Source: Vicinamibacterales bacterium
GTDB lineage: Bacteria; Acidobacteriota; Vicinamibacteria; Vicinamibacterales; UBA2999
DNA length: 64,000 nucleotides
Direction of reading: 5' to 3'
Assembly: GCA_041394705.1 (NCBI GenBank)
Contig: JAWKHS010000016.1
Coordinates: 83,832 to 147,831 of the forward strand
Shown here piece by piece: positions 15,716-24,000 of the stretch; the first letter of the stretch is position 1; the number at the start of each line of letters is the position of its first letter. Both the position numbers and the translations under genes were made by a program. The notes under the pieces were generated by a model. It ran no database searches. It saw only the letters and a list, made by a program, of their open reading frames with translations, and was not told where the DNA came from.

Positions 15716-17998
15716 CTACTTCTGAATCAGGTAGTTCAGCTTCACCGCGAGCGAGCGGTCCTTCTGGGCGAAGACGTCGGAGGGCAGACCGGTCTGGCGC
15801 AGGTCGTTGTAGACGACGTACAGGTCGCTGCCGGCGTGATGGATCAGGTTGAAGCGGATGTTGTTCGAAATCTCGTGACTGGCGGTGTTGTACTGCGTGA
15901 GGCTGCGGATGGTCATCTTCGGGCTGAACGTGTAGTCCATGCGCACCGAGGTGAGGTTCACCAGGAAGTTGCCCCACGGCATCTTCACGTCGTTGCGGCT
16001 GTACTGCACTTCCGCCGAGAACTGACTCGTCGCGCGCGCGCCGCCGGACAGGGTGAGGCCGCGCCGGGTACCGCCGTAGTAGTCGTCGATCTGGACGTTG
16101 GTCCGCTGGTAGAAGCGCTTGCCGGGGCTCGTGTTGTACATGAACCGCCACTCGTTCATGCCGTAGGAGCCGGTCGGCACGGTGACGCCCTGGATCCGGA
16201 ACGGGTCGTCCAGCACGTCGAGATTCTTCTGGTAGATCACGGTGATGCCGGAGTCGTCGCGGAAGGTCGTGCCGAGCATCAGGTGGTGCAGGCGCGCCAC
16301 GAGCCGGCCCGTCTGGTCCGTGGTGTACGTGAGCACGTACATCGGCTCGAACAGCTTGACGTTCCCGCGCTTCGGCCGGGGCGTCGGGCCGAAGTAGACC
16401 TTCGTGGTGCGGATGCCCGTGCGCTGGACGAAGCCGGCCTCGGCGTTGAAGTTCTTCTGCACGTCCAGGTAGTTCAGCCACAGGTTCCACTTCGGATCGC
16501 GGTAGGCGATGCGGCCGTAGAACGCCATGTCGTCGCCCTGACCCTCCACCACGCCCTCGGGGGAGTCGGTCTTCGCCACGTAGGAGTTGACCTGCAGGCT
16601 GCGCCCGATGCTGAAGTTGCCGTCGACGGCCATCGTCCGGTTGAAGTGGGCGCTGCCGTCCACCGACTCCTTGTCGATGAAGAGCGCGCCGACGCGGGAC
16701 CGCCGGAACACGTCGCGGCTGTAGCGGCTCACGAAGAAGTTGTCGCCGGGCCGGCCGAAGGCGCTGTCGGTCCGCACGTCCATGACGGCGATGTTGTTGC
16801 GGCCCACCTTGCCGGTCAGACGCGTCCCGCCCAGGATCGGCACGGGCTGGCCGGTGGCCGACAGACCGATGCGGCGGCTGAAGAACAGGTCGGTCTGCAC
16901 GGGCGTGCTCGTGAACGCCGAGCCGGTGCCCACGGTGAACATGTTCGAGTTCTCGAGGAAGAAGTCGCGCTTCTCGGGGAAGAACAGGCTGAAGCGGGTG
17001 AGGTTCACCTGCTGCTCGTCCACCTCCACCTGCGCGAAGTCGGTGTTCAGCGTGACGTCGAGGTTCAGGCTGGGGGTGACGCCGTAGCGGGCGTCGAGCC
17101 CGACGTCGCGCTTCCACGTGGTGCGGCGGTTCGTGGCGCTCAGCTCCTGCCGGCGCGGGCCTGCGACCACGAACGGCTTCAGCTTCAGGTCCATCCCGAG
17201 GCTCAGGTTCTGGAGGCCGCGCAGTTCCCCGGCCATGCTCACGCGGGTGAGGGAGTAGGCGCGGGGAATCGGGGACCAGTAGTCGATCTCGTTCTTCTTG
17301 CGGATGTTCCGCATGAAGTTGATGCCCCAGATCTGCTCGTCGCTGGGGCGGAACCGCAGGGTGTTGGTGGGAATCGCGATCTCGGCCGTCCAGCCGTCGG
17401 CCGTGATCCGGGCCGCCGCGTCCCACACGCCGTCCCAATTGCGGTTGACGTTCGAGGTCGTGCCGCGCCCGCCGCCTTCGCCCTCGTCGAAGACCTGCTG
17501 TTCGAGCTTCGCGCCGAGAGGCGTCGTCACGAACATGTAGCCGTTGCGCGAGTCCTTGAAGGTGTCGAGGATCACCTGGAAGTTGTCCTCGTCGAAGAGC
17601 CGATCGGCGTCCCGCCGCATCTCGGTGGCCACCACGTCCCCGCCGCCGTGATGGGCGTGCTCGCCCGCCGCGGCCGGCTCGCCTCCCGCCTCGGCCACGT
17701 CGACGCCGCCCGCCTGATAGGCGTGGACGGCGATGTAGATCGTGCGGGCGTCGTACACGATGCGCACCTCGGTGCGGTCCGACGCGGGCTGGCCCAGGCT
17801 GGGCTCCTGCTGCGTGAAGCCGTCCACGGGCGTCGCCGCCTTCCAGGCGTCGTCGCCGAGGTCGCCGTCGATTCTCGGACCGACGTCCACCTTCGCCGCC
17901 TGGATGAACGGGCGTTCCCGGCTGGCTTGGGCGGCGGCTGACAGGGGGGTGGCCACGACGAGCGCGGCCGCGAACACGGCAAGTCTTCTCGGCGACAT
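15716..17998 (-). CDS. CBM9-like / DUF5916 outer-membrane protein (paralogue 1)
   Basis: A 760-residue protein read from ATG at 17998, which gives a signal peptide MSPRRLAVFAAALVVATPL. Residues about 35-240 form a CBM9-like sandwich (opening RIDGDLGDDAWKAATPVDGF). The remaining 500 residues are the DUF5916 domain, predicted to be an outer-membrane barrel; the block TDFAQVEVDEQQVNLTRFS followed by LFFPEKRDFFLE is its signature. A His/Gly-rich insert lies at about residues 110-130 (GEHAHHGGGDVV). The C-terminus ends in a beta-strand pattern, LAVKLNYLIQK. The family is common in Acidobacteria and Bacteroidetes, and its cargo is unknown. Paralogues lie at 50914 and 53313. A longer upstream reading to 18094 lacks a signal peptide. 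Confidence 0.88.
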   Translation of the reverse strand: MSPRRLAVFAAALVVATPLSAAAQASRERPFIQAAKVDVGPRIDGDLGDDAWKAATPVDGFTQQEPSLGQPASDRTEVRIVYDARTIYIAVHAYQAGGVDVAEAGGEPAAAGEHAHHGGGDVVATEMRRDADRLFDEDNFQVILDTFKDSRNGYMFVTTPLGAKLEQQVFDEGEGGGRGTTSNVNRNWDGVWDAAARITADGWTAEIAIPTNTLRFRPSDEQIWGINFMRNIRKKNEIDYWSPIPRAYSLTRVSMAGELRGLQNLSLGMDLKLKPFVVAGPRRQELSATNRRTTWKRDVGLDARYGVTPSLNLDVTLNTDFAQVEVDEQQVNLTRFSLFFPEKRDFFLENSNMFTVGTGSAFTSTPVQTDLFFSRRIGLSATGQPVPILGGTRLTGKVGRNNIAVMDVRTDSAFGRPGDNFFVSRYSRDVFRRSRVGALFIDKESVDGSAHFNRTMAVDGNFSIGRSLQVNSYVAKTDSPEGVVEGQGDDMAFYGRIAYRDPKWNLWLNYLDVQKNFNAEAGFVQRTGIRTTKVYFGPTPRPKRGNVKLFEPMYVLTYTTDQTGRLVARLHHLMLGTTFRDDSGITVIYQKNLDVLDDPFRIQGVTVPTGSYGMNEWRFMYNTSPGKRFYQRTNVQIDDYYGGTRRGLTLSGGARATSQFSAEVQYSRNDVKMPWGNFLVNLTSVRMDYTFSPKMTIRSLTQYNTASHEISNNIRFNLIHHAGSDLYVVYNDLRQTGLPSDVFAQKDRSLAVKLNYLIQK

Positions 17999-18494
17999 CA
18001 AGACCCTTAACTCTACACGTCCGGCCGGGATCGCAGGGCCGGATCCGCACGCATTCGTTGGCCCGTAACCGCTTTCTTTGTAACAACTTGTCATGACCCA
18101 TCGGCTCCGAGGGCGTGGCGCGCCGTCGCGTCGTTCGGCCAGACGTCTCGAGCGGCAGGCAAGGGGGCGAGGGGGCGACGCCCGACCGTGTGCCCTTTCT
18201 AGACGGTGTTCCAGATCGCACCACCGGCCGCGATTTCCGTCGCCAGGCGCGGTTTTCCGGGGGTTTTCGACGAGTCACGGCGGACGCAGGGCTGGAGCGG
18301 CCCGGGCGCTGCGCCGAAAGTGAACAGCGACAGACGTCATCGTCGGTGCCCGCCGGCACCGGCCGAAGCTCGTAACTCTTTGAAGGAGAGCACCTTGTAT
18401 GCGGCCCCCTCCGCCCTGGCAGCCCCCTTGCCATGAAGACCGGCGAGCCACGGCTCCCCGCGACGTGTGGTCGCGGGCACCGAAGAGACACAGC
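17999..18494. promoter_or_regulatory. Divergent intergenic region (496 bases) with a structured leader
   Basis: No gene is supported here. Bases 18060-18100 are unusually AT-rich for this genome and probably carry the promoter for the minus-strand DUF5916 gene. Nearer the plus-strand protease, CCCGCGAC (18457-18464), loop GTGTG and GTCGCGGG (18470-18477) form a perfect 8-bp hairpin ending 17 bases before its start. The flanking text GAGCCACGG before the hairpin and ACCGAAG after it vaguely recalls the second half of cyclic-di-GMP-I riboswitches, but the conserved GCAAACC and GCAAAGC elements are not intact, so no riboswitch is called. Confidence 0.4.
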
Positions 18495-20930
18495 GTGAAT
18501 CGACGACCGACAAGAACGACGCGAGGGACCGACGCCACATGGCGCTACGGCCTCGTCGCGCTCGTGGCGGTGCTCATCGCGAGCGCCTCGCCGCTCCTGG
18601 CCCAGCGCGGGCCGCGCCAGAACGAGGCGCCGCGCAGCCGACACAAGCTCGACCTGGCGCTCCGGGACCGGCTCGAGCGCGGGAACCGTGACACGCGCAG
18701 CGGTCGGCAGCGCGAGGAGCGCGTCATCGTCACGATGCGCCCCGGGGCCGACGCGCGTGGGCGCGCCCTCGACCGGATGCAGCGCCGGGGCGGACGCCTC
18801 CGCGGCGACCTCCGGATGCTGAACGCGGTCAGCGTCGAGGTGCCGGTGGATCAGCTCGACGCGCTCGCGGACGACGACGACGTCCTGAGCGTGTCGGTCG
18901 ACGCCGAGGTCACGGCGACCGGGACGATGTCGGCGACGGGGTGGGCCAGAAACGGCGCCTACTCGTTGCGCAGCACCCTCGGCCTCACGACCGCCTCCTC
19001 CACGACCCATACGAAAGCGTTCCAGCAGGGGGCGGGATACACCGGCACCGTGGACACGGCGGTGCGGCAATCCAGCCCGGCCTACTCGTACGGGACCGCC
19101 ACGACCGCCCGGGTCCAGACTGAGTCCTCGGGCGCGCTCTCGGTGATGCTGGTGCGGTTCGACGACATGTTCGGGCCGGGCCCGAACCAGATTCCGTTCG
19201 GCTCGACGATCACGTCGGCCACGCTCACGCTGTCGCACCTCGGCGACGGGTCCGCGTATGCCGGCGCCGGACTTCGCCGGATGCTGGTGGACTGGAGCGC
19301 CTCGTCGTCGTGGAACGACCTGGCGACACTGGCGGGCGGCCAGGCGCTCGAGGGCGGCGTGGTCGCTGGCACGGACTCCGCCTTCACGACCGGCCTCCTG
19401 GGCGGCGGCCCGAAGGCGTTCACGGGGCCGGACCTGGTCGCGAACGTGCAGGCATGGGCCTCCGGCGAGGCGAACTTCGGCTGGGCCGTGTGGCAGACCT
19501 CCGGCAACAGCTGGAACGTCCGGACGTCGGAGGACGGATACGTCGCCAACCGTCCGATGCTGACGGTCAGCTACCGGCCGCCCGTCGACACGACCTCGCT
19601 CACGGGCGCCGGCATCACGGTGGCCGTCATCGACTCGGGCATGTTCGAGGACGGCGGCGGCGCGGCGCGCGTGAAGACCACGCGCGACTTCAGCACGGGC
19701 AACGGCGCGCCGTCGGGGCGGACGGCGGTGGACGGCTACGGCCATGGCACCCACGTCGCCTCGCTCATCGGCGACGACAACGCCGACGCGAAGGGCGTGG
19801 CGCCCGGCGTCCGGTTCGTCAGCCTTCGGGCACTCTCCGACGAGGGGACGGGCCGGACGAGCGACGTCATCGCCGCCGTGCAGTGGGCGGTGGCGAACCG
19901 GAGCACCTACGGGATCGACGTGATCAACCTGTCGCTCGGCCACCCGGTGTTCGAGCCGGCCGCGACCGACCCGCTGGTGCAGGCGGTCGAGAACGCGGTG
20001 CGGGCCGGCATCGTGGTGGTCGTCTCGGCCGGCAACTACGGGACGAACCCGACCACGGGCCTCGTGGGCTACGGCGGCATCACGTCGCCCGCCAACGCCC
20101 CGTCGGTCATCACCGTGGGCGCCGCGCGGACCATGGACACGACGCGCCGCACCGACGACCTCGTGTCCGAGTACAGCTCGCGCGGTCCGACGTGGTACGA
20201 CGGCCTCGCCAAGCCTGACCTGGTCGCGCCTGGGCATCGCGTGTCCGGCGCCACCATGACCCACCAGAAGCTCTACAAGGACTACCCGAAGTCCCGCGGG
20301 GCCTCGAAGGGCGGACGGCCGTACCTGAACCTGAGCGGCACGAGCATGGCGGCCGGCGTCGTCAGCGGCACGGTGGCGTTGATGCTCGAGTCGGCGCAGT
20401 CCACGTTCGGCATGAAGCCGACGCCGAACGCGGTCAAGGCGATGCTGCAGTACACGGCCTTCCGGATGGCGGACGCCAGCGGCCAGCCGTACGACGTCCT
20501 CACGCAGGGCGCCGGCGAACTGAACGCGCTCGGCGCGGTGGACCTGGCCTCGAAGCTCAACCCGACGGCTCCGTCCGGCTCGTGGTGGCTCACCGCGCCG
20601 GTGTCGGCGTCGTCCAACGTGGACGGCCAGAACATCGTGTGGGGCGAGAACATCGTCTGGGGCAACAACATCGTCTGGGGCGAATCGGTCTACACGAACC
20701 GCCCGGCCTTCGCGAACAACATCGTCTGGGGCGAGAACATCGTCTGGGGCAACAACATCGTCTGGGGCGAGAACGTGGTGTGGGGCAACAGCCTCGTCGC
20801 GGGCCAGAACATCGTCTGGGGCGAGAACATCGTCTGGGGCGAGAACATCGTGTGGGGCGAGAACATCGTCTGGGGCGAGAACGTCGTCTGGGGCAACGCC
20901 TTCACGTGCCCCTCGTGCGGGGGGCGGTAG
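18495..20930 (+). CDS. Exported S8 subtilisin-like protease with inserted DNRLRE domain and N-I-V-W-G repeats
   Basis: An 811-residue protein from GTG at 18495, chosen because it places a signal peptide at residues about 17-36; the Shine-Dalgarno is weak. Residues about 75-140 resemble an I9 prodomain (ERVIVTMRPGADARGRALDR). Residues about 170-365 are a DNRLRE-like beta domain inserted before the catalytic core (SSPAYSYGTATTARVQ to NRPMLTVSY). The core has Asp380 (VIDSGM), His417 (GHGTHVA) and Ser617 (SGTSMAAG), a complete triad. The last 75 residues contain twelve N-[IV]-V-W-G units. It is likely a surface or secreted protease. The repeats may form a stacked beta structure for attachment, which is inference. 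Confidence 0.88.
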   Translation: MNRRPTRTTRGTDATWRYGLVALVAVLIASASPLLAQRGPRQNEAPRSRHKLDLALRDRLERGNRDTRSGRQREERVIVTMRPGADARGRALDRMQRRGGRLRGDLRMLNAVSVEVPVDQLDALADDDDVLSVSVDAEVTATGTMSATGWARNGAYSLRSTLGLTTASSTTHTKAFQQGAGYTGTVDTAVRQSSPAYSYGTATTARVQTESSGALSVMLVRFDDMFGPGPNQIPFGSTITSATLTLSHLGDGSAYAGAGLRRMLVDWSASSSWNDLATLAGGQALEGGVVAGTDSAFTTGLLGGGPKAFTGPDLVANVQAWASGEANFGWAVWQTSGNSWNVRTSEDGYVANRPMLTVSYRPPVDTTSLTGAGITVAVIDSGMFEDGGGAARVKTTRDFSTGNGAPSGRTAVDGYGHGTHVASLIGDDNADAKGVAPGVRFVSLRALSDEGTGRTSDVIAAVQWAVANRSTYGIDVINLSLGHPVFEPAATDPLVQAVENAVRAGIVVVVSAGNYGTNPTTGLVGYGGITSPANAPSVITVGAARTMDTTRRTDDLVSEYSSRGPTWYDGLAKPDLVAPGHRVSGATMTHQKLYKDYPKSRGASKGGRPYLNLSGTSMAAGVVSGTVALMLESAQSTFGMKPTPNAVKAMLQYTAFRMADASGQPYDVLTQGAGELNALGAVDLASKLNPTAPSGSWWLTAPVSASSNVDGQNIVWGENIVWGNNIVWGESVYTNRPAFANNIVWGENIVWGNNIVWGENVVWGNSLVAGQNIVWGENIVWGENIVWGENIVWGENVVWGNAFTCPSCGGR
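20626..20898 (+). repeat. 18-bp repeat array encoding NIVWGE
   Basis: Twelve copies of an 18-base unit (AACATCGTCTGGGGCGAG and variants) occur in frame at the 3' end of the protease gene, in two blocks separated by short spacers (ESVYTNRPAFAN and NSLVAGQ). The residue before each N varies among E, N and Q. Near-identical codons point to recent expansion. Confidence 0.9.
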
Positions 20931-20933
20931 GCC

Positions 20934-21647
20934 ATGGAGCTCAGACTCGGCACCGCCCGTTCGCCACGGTCGCAGGCCATGACCCTCGAGATGCCCACGC
21001 TCACGCCGACGGCGGCGGTCGTGCACACCGGCGTCACCACCGACTGGAAGGGCATGCTGCCCGTGTTCCAGACGGCTGGCGTCACGCTGCGGGCGCTCCA
21101 GACGTCGGACGCGCCGCACCTGCTGTCCCTCCTGTCCACCGAGGAAGTCGCGCGCTTCGTCTCGCCGCCACCGACGACGGCCGAGGCCTTCGAGCGCTTC
21201 ATCGACTGGACGCACCGCATGCGCCGGCAGGGCAGCTACGCCTGCTACGCCGTCGTGCCGCGCGGGCTCGACCACGCCGTGGGCATCCTGCAGGTCCGGG
21301 CGCTGACGCCGGACTTCTCGCTGGCCGAGTGGGGCTTCGCCATCGGCGCCCAGTTCTGGGGCTCGGGCCTCTTCGTGGAGAGCGCCACGCTCACCGTGGA
21401 CTTCGCGATGGACGTCATCGGCGTGCACCGGCTCGAGGCGCGGGCGGTCACCCTGAACGGCCGCGGTAACGGCGCACTCGCCAAGCTCGGGGCGGTGCGG
21501 GAGGCGACGCTACGCAGCTCGTTCTCGAAGGGCGGGCACGATTTCGACCAGTACCTCTGGTCGATCCTCGCCGAGGACTGGCACGTGCGCCGTGGCCAGG
21601 TGGACTGGGGCGGTCACGGGGACACCGCCTACCGTCTCGTGGCGTAG
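20934..21647 (+). CDS. GNAT-family N-acetyltransferase (RimJ/RimL type)
   Basis: A 237-residue protein starting 3 bases after the S8 protease stop. After an N-terminal extension of about 45 residues comes the GNAT fold: VTLRALQTSDAPHLLSLLS, then YAVVPRGLDHAVGILQVRAL, then WGFAIGAQFWGSGLFVESA (acetyl-CoA loop region, here QFWGSG) and HRLEARAVTLNGRGNGALAKLGA. The last block is the RimJ/RimL-type motif that selects protein N-termini or small amines. A shorter start (MTLEMPTLT, residue 16) is possible. Tight linkage to the protease suggests cotranscription, though no shared function is evident. Confidence 0.85.
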   Translation: MELRLGTARSPRSQAMTLEMPTLTPTAAVVHTGVTTDWKGMLPVFQTAGVTLRALQTSDAPHLLSLLSTEEVARFVSPPPTTAEAFERFIDWTHRMRRQGSYACYAVVPRGLDHAVGILQVRALTPDFSLAEWGFAIGAQFWGSGLFVESATLTVDFAMDVIGVHRLEARAVTLNGRGNGALAKLGAVREATLRSSFSKGGHDFDQYLWSILAEDWHVRRGQVDWGGHGDTAYRLVA

Positions 21648-21788
21648 CGCCGGAGCAGGCACGCAGGCGCAGCTCCGGGGGGCCGCGCCTTCCGAGCAGC
21701 GGGTGACTTCGCCGCCGACGCGCGTACGCCGGTCGGCCCGCGACACCCCCTGTTCATGTTCGCAGCGGCAATGGGCCGGCGGGCCGAG

Positions 21789-22508
21789 TCACGGCCCGTC
21801 GTCCCGCAGCGCGGCCGCGAGCTGCTCGGCGGTGACTCCGGTGAGCCGGAGACCCTCGGCGCCGGGCAGCATGCCCTCGCGCCAGAGCCGGTCGGCCAGG
21901 GCTCGCCGGGCGACGAGGCCCGCCAGCCGGCCCGCCACGGCCACGTCAGGGCGGCCCGACGTCCTGAACGCGTCCCTGGCGATGTGCACGTCCGCCTCCA
22001 TCGTCCACCCGCCCACGACCTGCGACACGGTGAAGACGTGCGTGGCCGACCCGTCCTTCTCCACCCTGGCACGGGACGCCGCGTCGATGGCGAACCCGTT
22101 CAGCGTGATCGTGTGCTCCCGGCGGCCCGCCGCGGCCGGGGTGGCGTCGGGCGCGGGCGGACGGGCGGCGGCCACGGCGGCCCGGAGCAGCGCCGGCGTC
22201 ATCGGCTTCGCCAGGAAGTGGCTGGCGCCGCCCGCGAGCGCCGCCGACGCCAGGTCCAGCGAGGCGTGAGCGGTCAGCATCACCACCCGGGTCGCCGGGG
22301 CGATGCGCCGCAGCTCCGCGAGGAGTGCGACGCCCGACATGCCCGGCATCTTCTGATCGAGCAGCACGACGTCGAACGGGCCGTGCGCCGCGACGGCCTC
22401 GAGCGCCCGCGCGGCGTCCTCGGCCTCGTGCACCTCGTAGAGGTCCTCCAGCGTCAGCCGCACCATCCGGCGAAGTGTGGGTTCGTCATCGACGATCAGG
22501 ACTCGCAT
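21789..22508 (-). CDS. Response regulator with receiver domain and uncharacterised C-terminal domain
   Basis: A 239-residue protein. Residues 1-120 are a CheY-like receiver: acidic pair VDDEP at 6-10, phosphoacceptor Asp51 in VVLLDQKMPG, Thr in VVMLTAH and Lys in FLAKPM. Residues about 130-239 have no helix-turn-helix; they start HTITLNGFAIDAASRARVEK and include VVGGWTMEADVHIAR and a helical end, and I do not recognise the family. Because there is no DNA-binding domain, it probably acts by protein contact. Its start overlaps the kinase gene by 23 bases. It is the last gene of the kdp locus. Confidence 0.85.
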   Translation of the reverse strand: MRVLIVDDEPTLRRMVRLTLEDLYEVHEAEDAARALEAVAAHGPFDVVLLDQKMPGMSGVALLAELRRIAPATRVVMLTAHASLDLASAALAGGASHFLAKPMTPALLRAAVAAARPPAPDATPAAAGRREHTITLNGFAIDAASRARVEKDGSATHVFTVSQVVGGWTMEADVHIARDAFRTSGRPDVAVAGRLAGLVARRALADRLWREGMLPGAEGLRLTGVTAEQLAAALRDDGP

Positions 22509-24000
22509 CGCTGGCCTCCTCGAAAGCGCCGTCCGCGCGCGGCAGCGTGAACGCGAACGTCGATCCCGCGCCGGGGGCCGACGCCACCGTGATGGCGCCG
22601 CCGTGCGCCTCCACGATCCGCCGGCTGATCGCCAGGCCGAGCCCGGCGCCGCCGCGCGCACCGCCCGCGATCTGGGCGAACGGCTCGAAGATCCTCGCGT
22701 GGTGCTCGGGAGCGATGCCGATGCCGGTGTCGATCACGCGACACGCCACCATTCCCCCCTCGGCCGATGCCGCCACCGTGACGCGGCCGCCCGCCGGCGT
22801 CGCGCGCAGGGCGTTCGAGACGAGGTTCGTCAGGACGCGCTCGATCTGCGCGCGGTCGGCGTACGCGGGCGGCAGGCCGCGCGGCACGTCGACGGCCAGG
22901 GTCACGCCTCGGGCGTCGCCCTGCCGGCGCATCGGTTCCACGACCCCGCGCACCAGGCCCTCGACGGCGACCGCCGCCGGGCGCGGCGGCCGTTGGCCGC
23001 TCTCGAGCCTCGTCAGGTCCAGGAGATCGCGTGCCAGACGGGCGAGCCGCTCGCCGTCGTTGCGGCACAGCTCGACGATCTCGCGCTGCCTGGGCGTGAG
23101 CGTCGCGGGCTGCTCGTGCAGCAGGTCCAGGCCGAGCTGCAGGCTGGCGAGGGGCGTGCGAAGCTCGTGCGAGGCTTCGGCCACGAACTCCGACTTCAGG
23201 CGATTGAGCTCGTGCAGGTGCCGTACGTCCTCGAGCAGCATCATCCGCTCGGCCACCTGGCGGGCTTGCGCAAGGGCGTCGCGGTCCGACACGCGGGCCT
23301 CGCGAACGCGCGCCGCCATGTGGTTGAAGGCACGCGCCATCTGGCCGAGCTCGTCGGCACGATCCGCGGGCACGGCCACGTCCAGGTCCCCGGCGGCGGC
23401 GCGGGTGGCCGCCCGCGTCAGCGCCTCGATCGGTCCGCTGACGCTCCGCCCCACCGCGGCCGTGAGCCACGCGCCGCCGAGTGCCAGCACCGCCATCAGG
23501 GCCAGGGTCCACGCGGCGTCACGACGCGCGAGCGCCCCGGCCGCGTCGCTCTTGCTGCGCATCGCCGCGACGTTCAGCCGATCCAGCGGCGCGATCGATC
23601 GGCGCAGCCGCTCGGCGCCCGCCGCCGACGGCGTCCGTGCGTACTCCTCGTAGCCGGCGCGCAGCGCCGCAATCACGTCCCGTTCCCCCGGCTCGGTCAC
23701 GTTGCCGGCCGCGACGGCGAGCGCACGGTCGAAGGCCCGGCGCCCTCCGGCGTCGCCCGCCCCCGTTCCGGCCGCCGCGGTCCGGAGCCCCTCGAGGCGC
23801 TCGAGGCTCACGCGCATGGCGTGGGCGGCCTCGACCGACTGGTAGTTGTCGGCGAGAATGCGCTCGGCGACCTCGCCCAGGTCGCGAAGGCGCCAGGCGC
23901 TCCAGGCGCCGAGCGCCGCCAATGCCAGCACGAGGGACGCGAAGGCCGCGAGCAGCCGCACCCGGAGGGACACGGCCGCGCCGGTCGGCATCGCTGTCAT
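22486..24000 (-). CDS. HAMP-containing sensor histidine kinase, coupled to KdpD N-terminal protein
   Basis: A 504-residue kinase. Two transmembrane helices (about 10-30 and 172-192) enclose a periplasmic helical sensor; a HAMP domain follows (GPIEALTRAATRAAAGDLDV), then HisKA with His278 in EASHELRTPLASLQ, and a HATPase domain with N box LTNLVSNALRA, G1 DTGIGI and G2 GAGLGLAISRR. Its ATG overlaps the stop of the kdpD-like gene (ATGA), so the two are translated together. In classical KdpD the equivalent kinase is part of the same polypeptide and has four helices, so this looks like a replacement kinase partnered with the soluble KdpD domain. Confidence 0.88.
   Translation of the reverse strand: MTAMPTGAAVSLRVRLLAAFASLVLALAALGAWSAWRLRDLGEVAERILADNYQSVEAAHAMRVSLERLEGLRTAAAGTGAGDAGGRRAFDRALAVAAGNVTEPGERDVIAALRAGYEEYARTPSAAGAERLRRSIAPLDRLNVAAMRSKSDAAGALARRDAAWTLALMAVLALGGAWLTAAVGRSVSGPIEALTRAATRAAAGDLDVAVPADRADELGQMARAFNHMAARVREARVSDRDALAQARQVAERMMLLEDVRHLHELNRLKSEFVAEASHELRTPLASLQLGLDLLHEQPATLTPRQREIVELCRNDGERLARLARDLLDLTRLESGQRPPRPAAVAVEGLVRGVVEPMRRQGDARGVTLAVDVPRGLPPAYADRAQIERVLTNLVSNALRATPAGGRVTVAASAEGGMVACRVIDTGIGIAPEHHARIFEPFAQIAGGARGGAGLGLAISRRIVEAHGGAITVASAPGAGSTFAFTLPRADGAFEEASDASPDRR

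Noticed and set aside
18094..18494. Short plus-strand ORFs in the divergent intergenic region (76-108 codons)
   Set aside because: They overlap one another in different frames, lack Shine-Dalgarno sites and contain no recognisable domain; the region is better explained as regulatory.
20626..20898. CRISPR-like array, because of regular short repeats
   Set aside because: The repeats are in frame, encode NIVWG units inside the S8 protease, and have no unique spacers of constant length.
15396..21428. A 2010-codon open frame on the minus strand spanning the DUF1971, DUF5916 and S8 protease genes
   Set aside because: It is a GC-rich antisense or out-of-frame shadow; only its last 94 codons (DUF1971) read as protein. 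The rest is Arg/Gly/Ala/Pro-rich noise over well-supported genes.
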